The notes: generated from the letters alone by a model not told the origin. Shown: positions 16,146-25,071, counted from the first letter of the stretch. The stretch: DNA of 27,150 nt from JBBDMU01 sp040878115 (GCA_040878115.1 JBBDMV010000059.1:1-27150); one strand, 5' to 3'. Made by a program: numbers and translations.

Positions 16146-17543
16146 ATGAAATTCCGTACCGAGAAAGACTCCATGGGTGAAGTAAAAGTTCCTGATAATG
16201 CTTATTACGGGGCACAGACCCAAAGGGCCATTGAGAATTTTCCGATTAGTGGAATTAGGTTTGACCGGTCTTTTATTCAGGCTTTAGGTTACGTTAAACA
16301 AGCTGCGGCATTGGCAAACAAAGAGCTGGGCTTAGTATCCGGCGATATCGCAGAATACATTAGCAAAGCTGCCCAGGAAGTTATAGATGGAAAATTAGAC
16401 GATCACTTCCCAATTGACATCTTTCAAACCGGCTCGGGTACTTCAAGCAATATGAATGCCAATGAAGTAATAGCCAACAGGGCAAATGTACTTGCTGCTG
16501 AAAACGGTAAAAAAGAAATCAGAATACACCCAAACGATCACGTCAACTTTGGCCAAAGCTCAAATGATGTGATCCCAACGGCTTTACGTGTTTCTTCAGT
16601 TTTGAACCTTACTTTTAACCTGGTCCCGGCTTTAGAATATCTGCAGCAAGCATTTTCGAAGAAAGGCAATGAATACAAAGATGTTGCCAGAACGGGCCGT
16701 ACCCATTTGATGGATGCTATGCCGCTTACCATTAAACAGCAGTTCGGTGGATACGAACGGCAGCTCTCACTGGGCATTGAACGTATAGAGTCTTCCCTGG
16801 CACGCCTTAGGGAACTGCCTCAGGGGGGGACAGCCGTTGGTACGGGGATTAATACACATCAGGATTTTGGGAAGATATTTGCCCGTATCATTTCAGATCT
16901 TACTTCCGAACATTTTACGGAAGCCGCTGACCACTTTGAAGCACAAGCCACCGTTGACGCACCTGTAGAAATGAGCGGACAGCTAAAGACTATAGCCGTT
17001 AGCTTTATGAAAATTGCTAATGATTTACGCTGGATGAATTCCGGCCCTAACAGCGGGCTTTCGGATGTAAAGTTAGCCGCACTGCAACCCGGTTCATCCA
17101 TTATGCCGGGCAAAGTTAATCCCGTTGCCGAGGAATCGACGGCTATGGTATGCGCCCGGATTATTGGAAATGACGCCGGCATCACCATTGCCGGTCAGTC
17201 AGGGAATTTTGAACTTAATGTAATGCTGCCGCTGGTTGCAACCAACCTGAACGAGAGCATAATGATTTTGGCAAATGCGGCCAAGAACCTGGCCGACCGT
17301 TCGATATCACAGCTTACCGTTAATGTTAAAAACATAGAAGACAAGCTGGGCAAGAACCCTATCCTGGTTACCGCTTTAAATCCTGTAATCGGTTATGATC
17401 TTGCCGCCAAAATTGCCAAGGCAGCTTACGCCGAGAACCGCTCTTTAAAGGAGGTGGCCCTGGAGATGTCTGATTTGTCGGAAGATGAACTCGATGCCGC
17501 TCTTGACCCTCTGAAGATGACAAGAGGCGGTTTTACTGAATAG
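16146..17543 (+). CDS. fumC: Class II fumarate hydratase
   Basis: Reversible hydration of fumarate to L-malate in the TCA cycle; an iron-free homotetramer in the cytosol. From the ATG at 16146 the protein is 465 residues (MKFRTEKDSMGEVKVPDNAYYGAQTQRA), the usual length and start. Key blocks are QTGSGTSSNMNANEVIANRA (~95-113), GRTHLMDAMPL with His187, the invariant superfamily loop GSSIMPGKVNP with Ser317/318, and a C-terminal domain ending MTRGGFTE. These correspond to the catalytic His188 and Ser318 of the E. coli enzyme. It is not in an operon with other TCA genes. It converges on the ARH-like gene, 14 bases apart. Confidence 0.96.
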   Translation: MKFRTEKDSMGEVKVPDNAYYGAQTQRAIENFPISGIRFDRSFIQALGYVKQAAALANKELGLVSGDIAEYISKAAQEVIDGKLDDHFPIDIFQTGSGTSSNMNANEVIANRANVLAAENGKKEIRIHPNDHVNFGQSSNDVIPTALRVSSVLNLTFNLVPALEYLQQAFSKKGNEYKDVARTGRTHLMDAMPLTIKQQFGGYERQLSLGIERIESSLARLRELPQGGTAVGTGINTHQDFGKIFARIISDLTSEHFTEAADHFEAQATVDAPVEMSGQLKTIAVSFMKIANDLRWMNSGPNSGLSDVKLAALQPGSSIMPGKVNPVAEESTAMVCARIIGNDAGITIAGQSGNFELNVMLPLVATNLNESIMILANAAKNLADRSISQLTVNVKNIEDKLGKNPILVTALNPVIGYDLAAKIAKAAYAENRSLKEVALEMSDLSEDELDAALDPLKMTRGGFTE

Positions 17544-17557
17544 GTCTTTAAAAATTA

Positions 17558-18481
17558 CTATACCGAAACAATTTTTCTGTAACGTTCAGCTTCATTGATA
17601 ACGCGGTCTTTTTCCGCAAGCTCACTTAACCAGTTTTGTGGTAGTATATCGGGCCCATGTAAGGCCCCGAGCAGACTTCCTACGTAAAAAGAGGCGGCCT
17701 CGGCTGAACCTCCAGCATTAGCGGTTTCGATAAGTGCATTTTTATAGTTATTTGAATGTCTAAAAAAGACCGCACCGGTGAACGCCAATATATTTTCAGC
17801 ATGGCTGCTTACGTTACCACAGGCTTTTATGATCCTTTCGGGAGAATCACTCAACAGGGGCTCAACGAGTTGCATCCTTCTTCGGATTTTGTATTCATGA
17901 GGGAACAGGTTCTCAGCTTCATCAATAAACTGTGTTAAATTTTTTAGGCAATCGGTATGGCTAAAATCAGATGGCATTAGGCCAAATAACCAATCCAGCA
18001 TTCGAAGATAAATCCAGACCCCTTGCTGCCAGACCTCAGATACCGGTTCGAGGGATTTTATCCAGGCCTTTAAACCATCCAGGTCAACCTGCTTTTGAGC
18101 GAGCTGCCAGGCAGCAGGCACAGCGAAACTTAAGCTGTAATGTCCGCCGTCAGGAAAAGGTGGCCAGGGGAAAGTCGTTGACTTAGGCCATTTCCCCGGA
18201 TATTGGTTGTAGGCATTCTTAACGTTAAATGCAAAATTCTGAAGATCGGGCAATGGTTCCGAAGCTTTCAAAATTGAAAGCAGCGCTTCGGTTTGTTTGG
18301 CGGTACTTCCAGCAGGAAGAGCGTGAAAAGTATCGTTTTCCCTTCGATTAAGAAGGTGATTAATGCCACCCAGTTTTTGCTCGACTTCGATGGGTGAATA
18401 TCCCTCTGCAGGCATTCCAAAGCTTTCACCGAGGGCCGCACCCAGGCAACAGGCATTAAATTTTTCTGATTGGATATTCAT
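17558..18481 (-). CDS. ADP-ribosylglycohydrolase-family homologue, probably without the metal site
   Basis: A 307-residue all-alpha protein recognisable as ARH/DraG-like by its N-terminus (CCLGAALGESFGMPAEGY, with Glu19 in G-x-x-x-G-E/D-x-x-G) and its C-terminal block (ANAGGSAEAASFYVGSLLGALHG, then ILPQNWLSEL). In active ADP-ribosyl-hydrolases the magnesium ligands lie in a D-D-T motif and in G-G-D-x-D-T. Here the corresponding segments read GSTAKQTEAL (57-66) and GGSAEA (257-262), so most aspartates are gone. It is therefore probably a non-catalytic or repurposed member; that is inference from motifs. Length is normal. The gene is intact, with no frameshift. It lies on the same strand as argH, 88 bases downstream of it, so they may be co-transcribed. 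Confidence 0.72.
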   Translation of the reverse strand: MNIQSEKFNACCLGAALGESFGMPAEGYSPIEVEQKLGGINHLLNRRENDTFHALPAGSTAKQTEALLSILKASEPLPDLQNFAFNVKNAYNQYPGKWPKSTTFPWPPFPDGGHYSLSFAVPAAWQLAQKQVDLDGLKAWIKSLEPVSEVWQQGVWIYLRMLDWLFGLMPSDFSHTDCLKNLTQFIDEAENLFPHEYKIRRRMQLVEPLLSDSPERIIKACGNVSSHAENILAFTGAVFFRHSNNYKNALIETANAGGSAEAASFYVGSLLGALHGPDILPQNWLSELAEKDRVINEAERYRKIVSV

Positions 18482-18569
18482 AGGCGGACCTTTTTGTTTT
18501 GGTTAAATACATTTTGTTATAATAAGAAACTGTTGATGAAGTATCATTCTGGTTTTTTATTTTTCAGGG

Positions 18570-19931
18570 TTAAAGGCTTAATAAATCGTCTTTAACTTCG
18601 TCCCATTTTTTTGTTTCCCGATCCAGCCAGCTTTGTGATGATCTTATTTGTTCTTTGTAATGCTCCTCGTCGTATTGGCCCGGAGAACCGCTATGCATAT
18701 AAGTCGCTGACAAATCACCAATATCATCAACCGAAATAGAATCCAACTCCTCAGCAACTTTTCGGTAGGCTTCACGAAATGGCATTCCTTGTTTTACGTA
18801 ATTATTGGCTTTATGTGTGGCTAGTAGCTCCGGTGTAAGGCTTTTTTGAGCTGCTTCCGGTTTAAACTTTAATCCTGCCAACGCGTGTTTAGCCGCCACG
18901 GAAAGACGATCGGCGGCAAAGATGGATTGCATAACAATCTTTTTGGTCAGCTGCAGGTCACGATGGTAACCGGAGGTTAAATTGGTCCCCAGAGATCCCA
19001 TTTGTACTGACCAGCCGGAAAATTCATGATGGGAGCCGCGAATCAGTTCCCAAACATCCGGGTTTCGCTTCTGAGGCATAATGCTGCTTCCCGATACCTG
19101 GTCGTCGCTCAACTCTACAAGGTCCATTAAAGGATTTAGAAACCAGATCACATCCGAAGCCAACCGGTTAAAGGTCCCCGCGCCATAACCAAGGGCATCA
19201 ATAATTCTGAGCTCAAAAGTACCACGCGATAATTGACATGCTGTTACGGCTTGCTGAGTTTTCCCGAACCCAAGCTTTTGAGTGATAAAGTCACGGTCTA
19301 CATCAAACCAGGGAACTCCATAACCTGCAGCGCTGCCCAGCGGACAGCAATCACTTATTTCGTAGGCCTGTTGCAAGGATTTCAGGTCGGCGATCAAGAG
19401 TTCAAGGTAACCGGCAGCCCAGGCATCGACGGAGGTGGGCATGGCAGGTTGTGTGTGTGTGAGCCCGGCAAAATAAACGCCTTGATAGCTTTTTGCCAGG
19501 TTGTTCAACAAGCCGGCAATGGAAAGCCAGGCTGCGGATACCGAACGAATTTCTTGTTTCAAAAAAAGGCGGATATCCGTTAAAACCTGGTCATTACGAG
19601 ATCGCCCCGTGTGAATTTTTTTACCAATCTCGTTAAGTTCCAACGTGAGGTATTTTTCTACGGCAGAGTGAACGTCTTCATCATCCCCACTCAGCCTATA
19701 TGAACCTTTTTCCCACTCCCCATATAGTTTTTTTAAGGCTTTGATTGTTCTTGCAGACTCATCCGGATTCAATATCCCGACCTTCTCCAGCATGCGCGAC
19801 TGGGCCAGGTTAGTAAAAATGTCAAAGGGTATCAGGTGATGATCAAATTCCCGGTCTTCGGCTGCAGTAAATTCGTAGAACCAGTCACCGGCCCCGGTTG
19901 CATCGGCTGTTTTTTGCCAGATTGTTTTCAT
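18570..19931 (-). CDS. argH: Argininosuccinate lyase
   Basis: Last step of arginine biosynthesis: splits argininosuccinate to arginine and fumarate. The 453-residue protein shows the family blocks in order: IWQKTADATGAGDWFYEFTAAEDREFD at the N-terminus (the usual form is W-G-G-R-F, so this is a divergent end), DVHSAVEKYL (87-96), HTGRSRNDQV (107-116), GLTHTQPAMPTS with His159, and GSSIMPQKRNPD with Ser282/283 in the superfamily loop. The C-terminal domain has LLATHKANNYVKQGMPFREAYRKVAEE. Other arginine genes are not next to it. It belongs to the same superfamily as FumC, but the two genes are separated by the ARH-like gene and are on opposite strands. The fumarate released is a substrate of FumC, a metabolic link only. 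Confidence 0.95.
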   Translation of the reverse strand: MKTIWQKTADATGAGDWFYEFTAAEDREFDHHLIPFDIFTNLAQSRMLEKVGILNPDESARTIKALKKLYGEWEKGSYRLSGDDEDVHSAVEKYLTLELNEIGKKIHTGRSRNDQVLTDIRLFLKQEIRSVSAAWLSIAGLLNNLAKSYQGVYFAGLTHTQPAMPTSVDAWAAGYLELLIADLKSLQQAYEISDCCPLGSAAGYGVPWFDVDRDFITQKLGFGKTQQAVTACQLSRGTFELRIIDALGYGAGTFNRLASDVIWFLNPLMDLVELSDDQVSGSSIMPQKRNPDVWELIRGSHHEFSGWSVQMGSLGTNLTSGYHRDLQLTKKIVMQSIFAADRLSVAAKHALAGLKFKPEAAQKSLTPELLATHKANNYVKQGMPFREAYRKVAEELDSISVDDIGDLSATYMHSGSPGQYDEEHYKEQIRSSQSWLDRETKKWDEVKDDLLSL

Positions 19932-20067
19932 GTAATAATGTAAGATGGCAGATTAAAAAAACATATTTGTTTTGTGTATGATCAAACAGTAAATGTATCT
20001 TTTTTTTGGCTGCTTTTCATATTTTCTTGTTAAAATCAGCCGCCCGGTTAGTTCAGGACTTGCCTAA

Positions 20068-20109
20068 TTGTTCTCGCACGTCAAAAAGTGTATCTTAAAG
20101 TTTAAGATA
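20068..20109 (+). promoter_or_regulatory. Possible Bacteroidota-type promoter overlapping a palindrome, upstream of yajC
   Basis: A TTG at 20068-20070 and TATCTTAAA beginning at 20091 are 20 bases apart, roughly matching the Bacteroidota -33 TTG / -7 TAnnTTTG layout. The second element lies within TATCTTAAA-g-TTTAAGATA (20091-20109), a perfect 19-base palindrome that could be an operator. The yajC start is 35 bases downstream. The argH gene reads away on the other strand. Confidence 0.35.
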
Positions 20110-20143
20110 TCATTAATAATACTTTAAATTTAACGTTCAAACT

Positions 20144-20446
20144 ATGACACTTTTATTTTTCATGACTGACAACGGGGACGGCGGAATGACCAGCTTACTG
20201 TTCCTTGCCGCTATCTTCGCTGTTTTCTACTTTTTCATAATTCGTCCGCAATCCCAAAAGCAAAAAGAGATCCAAACAAAAGTTTCAGGAATTAAAAAGG
20301 GTGATAAAATTGTTTCATCCGGCGGGATTGTAGGAACGGTAAGTAATATCGAAGACGATTCCATAATGCTTGAAATCGATAAAGACGTTAAAGTGAGATT
20401 GTTGAAAAATGCCATTGTTGACGTAAATCCTAAGAAATCAGAATAG
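20144..20446 (+). CDS. yajC: Preprotein translocase subunit YajC
   Basis: A 100-residue inner-membrane protein associated with SecDF and the SecYEG translocon. It shows one N-terminal membrane span (~18-34, SLLFLAAIFAVFYFFIIRPQ), then the family motif IIRPQSQKQKEIQTKVSGIKKGDKIVSSGGIVGTV, and a short C-terminal beta-rich cytosolic domain. Length and layout are normal. Two starts are possible: ATG at 20144 (used here) or ATG at 20162 (MTDNGDGG...), neither with a strong Shine-Dalgarno. It lies 16 bases upstream of ribBA on the same strand, so the two are probably co-transcribed, although their functions are unrelated. Confidence 0.93.
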   Translation: MTLLFFMTDNGDGGMTSLLFLAAIFAVFYFFIIRPQSQKQKEIQTKVSGIKKGDKIVSSGGIVGTVSNIEDDSIMLEIDKDVKVRLLKNAIVDVNPKKSE

Positions 20447-20462
20447 TTTACACCACCGAGAT

Positions 20463-21713
20463 ATGTCCGATAGAAAGTTTGATAGTATTGACTCCGCGAT
20501 AGAAGATATTAAACGCGGCAAAATGGTTATTGTCTGCGATGACGAAGATCGCGAGAACGAAGGTGATTTCGTAATGGCGGCGGAACTGGCCGATGACCAA
20601 TCTATTAACCTGATGGCTACTCACGGACGGGGGCTTATTTGTACACCGATTACCCGCCAACGTGCTTATGAACTCAACCTTGAGCAAATGGTGGTGAATA
20701 ATACAGAGTCACAAAAAACAGCTTTTACGGTTTCCGTTGATCACCGTGAAGCTTCAACGGGTATCTCTGCCGGTGACCGTGCCCGTACCATCCAGGGTAT
20801 CGTCGACGAAAAAGCTAAACAGGAAGATTTTCACCGCCCCGGACATGTCTTTCCGCTTATCGCTGCTGAAGGCGGCGTTCTGCGCCGGACCGGCCACACC
20901 GAAGCCGCTATTGATCTTGCCAAACTCGCTGGGCTCAAGCCGGCCGGTGTTATTTGTGAGATTATGAATGAAAATGGCAGCATGGCGCGGCTTCCTGACC
21001 TCCTCAAGGTTGCCAGACGTTTCGATATGAAGTTGATCACCATTAAGGACCTTATTGCTTACCGCATGCAGAACGAAAGCCTTGTGAAAGAAGCTATAAC
21101 GGTAAAATTACCAACTCTTTATGGAGACTTTCAACTTCATGCCTTTGAAGAAAAACTTTCAGGTGCCACACATCTGGCGTTAGTTAAAGGTAAATGGGAA
21201 GAAAACGACCCGGTGCTGGTACGGGTCCATTCACTCTGTGTCACGGGAGATATTTTTGGGTCCAAACGCTGCGATTGCGGGGAACAACTTCACATCGCCT
21301 TACGTAAAGTTGAAGAAAACGGTCAGGGAATCGTTCTCTACATGAACCAGGAGGGACGTGGAATCGGCCTTATCAACAAATTAAAGGCCTATAAATTGCA
21401 AGAAGAAGGCATGGACACCATCGAAGCCAATGAAGCTTTAGGTTTTAAATCCGACCTGCGGGATTATGGTGTAGGCGCGCAAATCCTGCGCTCATTGGGT
21501 GTCCGTAAATTACGTTTAATGACCAACAACCCAGCCAAACGTGTAGGTTTGCAGGGTTACGGCCTTGATCTTGTGGAAAATGTAGCACTTGAAACGGAAC
21601 CCAACTCTGATAACCGCCGTTACCTGGAAACCAAAAGAGATCGTATGGGGCATGAGTTAACCATCACGAACTCCCACAACTCCGACGATCTGCTGAAAAG
21701 CATACTTCAGTAA
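20463..21713 (+). CDS. ribBA: Bifunctional DHBP synthase / GTP cyclohydrolase II
   Basis: Makes both precursors of riboflavin: 3,4-dihydroxy-2-butanone 4-phosphate from ribulose 5-phosphate (RibB domain, ~1-204) and the pyrimidine from GTP (RibA domain, ~208-416). RibB motifs: VCDDEDRENEGDFVMAA (24-40), SAGDRARTI and RRTGHTEAAIDLAKLAG (141-157). RibA motifs: VRVHSLCVTGDIFGSKRCDCGEQL with zinc ligands Cys259, Cys270 and Cys272, then YMNQEGRGIGL, DYGVGAQIL (334-342) and TNNPAKRVGLQGYG. Both halves look intact. At 416 residues it has the usual length. It sits directly after yajC, with no other riboflavin gene in the window. No FMN riboswitch is seen upstream; the 16-base gap leaves no room for one. 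Confidence 0.96.
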   Translation: MSDRKFDSIDSAIEDIKRGKMVIVCDDEDRENEGDFVMAAELADDQSINLMATHGRGLICTPITRQRAYELNLEQMVVNNTESQKTAFTVSVDHREASTGISAGDRARTIQGIVDEKAKQEDFHRPGHVFPLIAAEGGVLRRTGHTEAAIDLAKLAGLKPAGVICEIMNENGSMARLPDLLKVARRFDMKLITIKDLIAYRMQNESLVKEAITVKLPTLYGDFQLHAFEEKLSGATHLALVKGKWEENDPVLVRVHSLCVTGDIFGSKRCDCGEQLHIALRKVEENGQGIVLYMNQEGRGIGLINKLKAYKLQEEGMDTIEANEALGFKSDLRDYGVGAQILRSLGVRKLRLMTNNPAKRVGLQGYGLDLVENVALETEPNSDNRRYLETKRDRMGHELTITNSHNSDDLLKSILQ

Positions 21714-22040
21714 CAGAGCATCAAGTTTCCTCTTTTAAAGATCGTCTCCCCTTTCATCTTTACTAAAAAAGTCTGGGTACAATCCGTATCGAACTCGCTT
21801 TGGAAGTCAGCTAAAAAACCAACTTTGCCTTGCCTGGTGAAGCTTGGCCTTCCAAATTTCAACTACCACATTTTTTAAATCTATAGAGAAGAAGCGCTTC
21901 CAAATTGACATAGATGTTTTCGTTGATTTTTTTTGTCATTCTTTTTTGTATTTTCCATGCACAAAAAAATGTAGACCGTGTCAATGCTGTTGTATTTAAC
22001 ATTTTCACTTTCTAAAAAAGAACTTTTTATTATAAATAAC
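21714..22040. other. Intergenic region upstream of the transhydrogenase operon
   Basis: 327 bases holding no gene. It contains two direct copies of CTTCCAAATT (21849-21858 and 21897-21906) and a perfect 10-base palindrome GAAGCGCTTC (21891-21900), which might be regulator sites for the pnt genes. The right half is very A/T-rich with long T-runs on the + strand, as expected for a Bacteroidota promoter region, but I cannot fix a -33/-7 pair with the right spacing. Confidence 0.45.
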
Positions 22041-23144
22041 GTGATTGTAGCTGTACCCAAAGAGATTATGGATGGTGAAACCCGCGTAGCGCTTATTCCA
22101 GCGGTTGCGGCAGATCTCATCAAAAACGGCCTGGAGGTACGAATTGAATCAGGCGCCGGAGAAAAGGCATTCTTCACTGATGAAGCTTTCAAAGAAGCCG
22201 GAGCAAAGGTTACCGATGACAAGAAGAAGCTCTTCGGTGAAGCTGATATCATCCTCAAGATAAATAAACCATCTGAAGAAGAAGTAAGGTTGATGAAAGC
22301 CGGAGCGGTTTTGATCTGTCTTTTATGGGCCTTGCAAAACAAGGAATTGGTTGAACTACTCGCCGAAAAAAAGGTAACCGCACTCGGCATGGAGGCGCTT
22401 CCGCGCATCAGCCGTGCACAAAAAATGGATGTTTTAAGCTCAATGAGTTCCATTGCAGGGTACAAGTCCGTTCTGATCGGTGCAAACTCCCTGGGTAAAT
22501 ATCTGCCCATGTTAATGACTGCCGCGGGGACGATTGCCCCGTCTAAAATACTGGTGCTCGGAGCGGGTGTTGCAGGATTGCAGGCTATTGCTACGGCAAA
22601 ACGTCTCGGAGCTGTAGTTGAGGCATTCGACGTTCGCCCTGCCGTAAAGGAGCAGGTTGAAAGTCTGGGTGCGAGTTTTGTTGAGGTGCCATTAGAAGAA
22701 ACAGAAACGGAAACCAGCGGAGGCTATGCCAAAGAGCTCTCCGAAAAAGCCAAACAAAAGCAGCGGGAAGTAATTCATGAAAGAGTGTCAAAATCCGATA
22801 TTGTAATTACCACCGCTTTGATACCAGGCAAACCGGCTCCTGAGCTCATTACAGCCCAAATGGTAGAAGATATGAGGCAAGGCTCGGTAATTGTGGACCT
22901 GGCTTCAGAACAGGGAGGAAACTGTGCGCTCACCCAGCCGGACAAAACCATCAACCATAATGGTGTGACTATTCACGGGCCTTTGAACCTGGCAGCATCA
23001 CTACCGATTCATGCCAGTCAGCTATATGCTAAAAATGTGACGGCTGTATTGCTTCATTTACTTAAAGACGGTGAACTTGTTTTTGATTTTGAAGATGAAA
23101 TAACCAAAAATACCACCATCACCCACGATGGGAAAAAGATGTAA
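22041..23144 (+). CDS. pntA: NAD(P) transhydrogenase subunit alpha, NAD-binding part (PntAA type)
   Basis: Cytosolic domain I of the proton-translocating transhydrogenase, which uses the proton gradient to reduce NADP+ with NADH. The frame is open from an ATG at 21978, but that start adds 21 hydrophobic residues not found in the family. The GTG at 22041 gives VIVAVPKEIMDGETRVALIPA, the standard N-terminus, and 367 residues, so I use it. Seen are the alanine dehydrogenase/PNT N-domain, IAGYKSVLIGANSLGKYLPMLMTAAGT, and the Rossmann motif KILVLGAGVAGLQAIATAKRLGA; ELITAQMVEDM and GSVIVDLASEQGGNC follow. It ends without membrane spans; these are encoded by the next gene, the split architecture common in many bacteria. 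Confidence 0.92.
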   Translation: MIVAVPKEIMDGETRVALIPAVAADLIKNGLEVRIESGAGEKAFFTDEAFKEAGAKVTDDKKKLFGEADIILKINKPSEEEVRLMKAGAVLICLLWALQNKELVELLAEKKVTALGMEALPRISRAQKMDVLSSMSSIAGYKSVLIGANSLGKYLPMLMTAAGTIAPSKILVLGAGVAGLQAIATAKRLGAVVEAFDVRPAVKEQVESLGASFVEVPLEETETETSGGYAKELSEKAKQKQREVIHERVSKSDIVITTALIPGKPAPELITAQMVEDMRQGSVIVDLASEQGGNCALTQPDKTINHNGVTIHGPLNLAASLPIHASQLYAKNVTAVLLHLLKDGELVFDFEDEITKNTTITHDGKKM

Positions 23145-23199
23145 GGTTTAAGGTAATCATCCCTTGCCCATTGATTTTTTAACACCAATTTAAAACGCT

Positions 23200-23487
23200 A
23201 TGGAATCCCTCTTATTCAATCTCTTCATTTTTGTACTGGCCTGCTTTGTAGGTTTTGAAGTGATTTCAAAAGTTCCGACAACCTTGCATACTCCGTTAAT
23301 GAGTGGGGCTAACGCTATTTCGGGTATCACAATTATTGGTGCTCTTACTGTGACGGGCGATGCAAGTGAAAATATTATCACATTTATAGGTCTTGCGGCC
23401 ATTATTTTTGCTACCATTAATGTTGTTGGTGGTTTTCTGGTAACCGACAGGATGCTCCAAATGTTCAAGAAGAAGGAAGATAAATAA
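23200..23487 (+). CDS. NAD(P) transhydrogenase subunit alpha, membrane part (PntAB type)
   Basis: A 95-residue membrane protein with three predicted spans (~5-22, ~40-58, ~65-85). It matches the short second part of the alpha subunit: FEVISKVPTTLHTPLMSGANAISGITIIGAL is the conserved block. Together with PntB it forms domain II, the proton channel. It starts 55 bases after the NAD-binding subunit. Its TAA stop overlaps the ATG of the next gene in TAATG (23485-23489), so translation of the two is probably coupled. Confidence 0.92.
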   Translation: MESLLFNLFIFVLACFVGFEVISKVPTTLHTPLMSGANAISGITIIGALTVTGDASENIITFIGLAAIIFATINVVGGFLVTDRMLQMFKKKEDK

Positions 23488-24902
23488 TGAGTGAACTATT
23501 ACCTCCGGCAATTGCCGCTTATATCCCTACACTTATTCAACTGGTTTATTTAATTGCCACAATATTATTCATTGTCGGCCTGAAACGCCTTAGTTCACCG
23601 GCTACAGCTCGTTCAGGAAATCAAATGGCGTCTCTTGCTATGTTCCTGGGTGTTTTGGTCACTTTATTTGATCATCAGATTATCTCTTACGAGTACATTA
23701 TTGCCGGGATCGTAATTGGTTCATTGATTGGTACTGTTTTAGCCAGGAAAGTTGAAATGACAGCAATGCCTGAACTGGTTGCCGTCTTTAATGGCTTTGG
23801 CGGAGCGGCCTCAGCCCTTGTTGCTACAGGTGAGTATTTTCGTTTGGCCGAAATATCGTTTACCGGCCAAGACCTTGTTACTGTGGCGATCAGTGTTTTT
23901 ATTGGAAGTATTACTTTTACAGGAAGCCTTGTTGCCTTTTCAAAGCTGAAGGGGTTGATTTCAGGTATGCCTATTGTTTTCCCAGGGCAAAAAATATTTA
24001 ATGCTTTACTAATGGCTGCCATTATTGGTTTAGCCGTATATTTTGTAGGTGTTGTTGACAACGCGACTTTGCTCGGCCTCATTGTAGTATCTCTTTTGCT
24101 CGGTATATTATTTGTTATACCTATTGGTGGTGCCGACATGCCCGTTGTAATTGCATTATTGAATTCTCTATCAGGCCTTGCTGCCGCAGCAACAGGTTTT
24201 GTTTTGGATAACAATTTACTGATCATCAGTGGTACATTGGTTGGTGCATCAGGATTAATCCTGACCAATATTATGTGTAAGGCAATGAACCGTAGTCTGG
24301 CTAACGTGCTGTTCGGTGCTTTTGGCACAGCAAAAGGTACTAAAGCCGCAGACGGCGACGGTGAAGTAAAGACCGTTCGTGAAGTTACCGTTGATGATGT
24401 TGCCGTTATGGCAGCGTACTCAAAAAGGGTAATTATTGTGCCAGGTTACGGACTTGCGGTAGCCCAGGCCCAGCATACCGTTCGTGAAGTCGCCGATCAA
24501 TTAGAAGAAAAAGGCGTGGATGTTCGTTATGGTATTCATCCGGTAGCCGGTAGAATGCCAGGTCATATGAACGTTTTACTGGCAGAAGCAAATGTTCCGT
24601 ATACCCAGTTGTTTGACATGGAACAAATTAACGATGAGTTTGAGAAAACCGATGTTGTTCTTGTAATCGGTGCCAACGATGTAGTCAATCCGGCTGCCAA
24701 ATCTAACCCCGGGAGTCCGATTTACGGCATGCCTGTTTTAAATGTTGAAGAAGCGAAATCAGTAGTAATTTTTAAAAGAAGCCTCAATCCTGGTTTCGCC
24801 GGAATTGATAATGAACTTTTTTATAAAGAAAATGCCAGCATGTTTTTTGGTGATGCAAAGAAATCCTTGTCCAGCCTGTCGGCTACCTTGAAGGAGCTGT
24901 AA
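23487..24902 (+). CDS. pntB: NAD(P) transhydrogenase subunit beta
   Basis: A 471-residue protein: an N-terminal membrane domain of about 8-9 spans (to ~270) and a cytosolic NADP(H)-binding domain III at the C-terminus. The latter shows VIIVPGYGLAVAQAQHTVREVADQL, GIHPVAGRMPGHMNVLLAEANVPY, VLVIGANDVVNPAA and the end block IFKRSLNPGFAGIDNELFYKENASMFFGDAKKSL, all standard. In the membrane domain, GGADMPVVIALLNSLSGLAAAATGF is the usual signature. It completes the three-gene pnt operon, which supplies NADPH for biosynthesis and oxidative defence. A terminator follows 130 bases downstream. Confidence 0.95.
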   Translation: MSELLPPAIAAYIPTLIQLVYLIATILFIVGLKRLSSPATARSGNQMASLAMFLGVLVTLFDHQIISYEYIIAGIVIGSLIGTVLARKVEMTAMPELVAVFNGFGGAASALVATGEYFRLAEISFTGQDLVTVAISVFIGSITFTGSLVAFSKLKGLISGMPIVFPGQKIFNALLMAAIIGLAVYFVGVVDNATLLGLIVVSLLLGILFVIPIGGADMPVVIALLNSLSGLAAAATGFVLDNNLLIISGTLVGASGLILTNIMCKAMNRSLANVLFGAFGTAKGTKAADGDGEVKTVREVTVDDVAVMAAYSKRVIIVPGYGLAVAQAQHTVREVADQLEEKGVDVRYGIHPVAGRMPGHMNVLLAEANVPYTQLFDMEQINDEFEKTDVVLVIGANDVVNPAAKSNPGSPIYGMPVLNVEEAKSVVIFKRSLNPGFAGIDNELFYKENASMFFGDAKKSLSSLSATLKEL

Positions 24903-25030
24903 GTAAAATAGTTAAGATTTTATAAAACAACCTTTTATGAAGCAGTAATAATTTGATATTAGCTGCGTTTTTTTAAAAGGAACTATCGGCAGATTCAAAT
25001 TACTCCGTGACTGTCGATATGATCACATCC

Positions 25031-25071
25031 AAAAAGGGGCTGCTCACTGATCTGGGCAGCCCTTTATTTTT
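25031..25071 (+). terminator. Rho-independent terminator after the pnt operon
   Basis: Perfect 7-base G+C-rich stem GGGCTGC (25037-25043) / GCAGCCC (25056-25062), with further A-T pairs outside across one bulged G and a 12-base loop, followed by TTTATTTTT (25063-25071). It lies ~130 bases after pntB and ~110 before nth, and probably ends the transhydrogenase transcript. Confidence 0.8.

Noticed and set aside
17558..18481. Reading the ARH-like gene as a macrodomain-like defence or toxin-antitoxin component
   Set aside because: No ADP-ribosyltransferase or other partner gene is adjacent; neighbours are fumC and argH, so no such system can be supported.
21881..22510. Long open frame antisense to the transhydrogenase alpha gene (209 codons)
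   Set aside because: It is Ser/Ala/Phe-rich low-complexity translation of the complementary strand of a clear pntA gene; the real gene explains the open frame.
23687..24328. Long open frame antisense to pntB (213 codons)
   Set aside because: Same reason: it mirrors the membrane-domain codons of pntB and has no protein-like motif.
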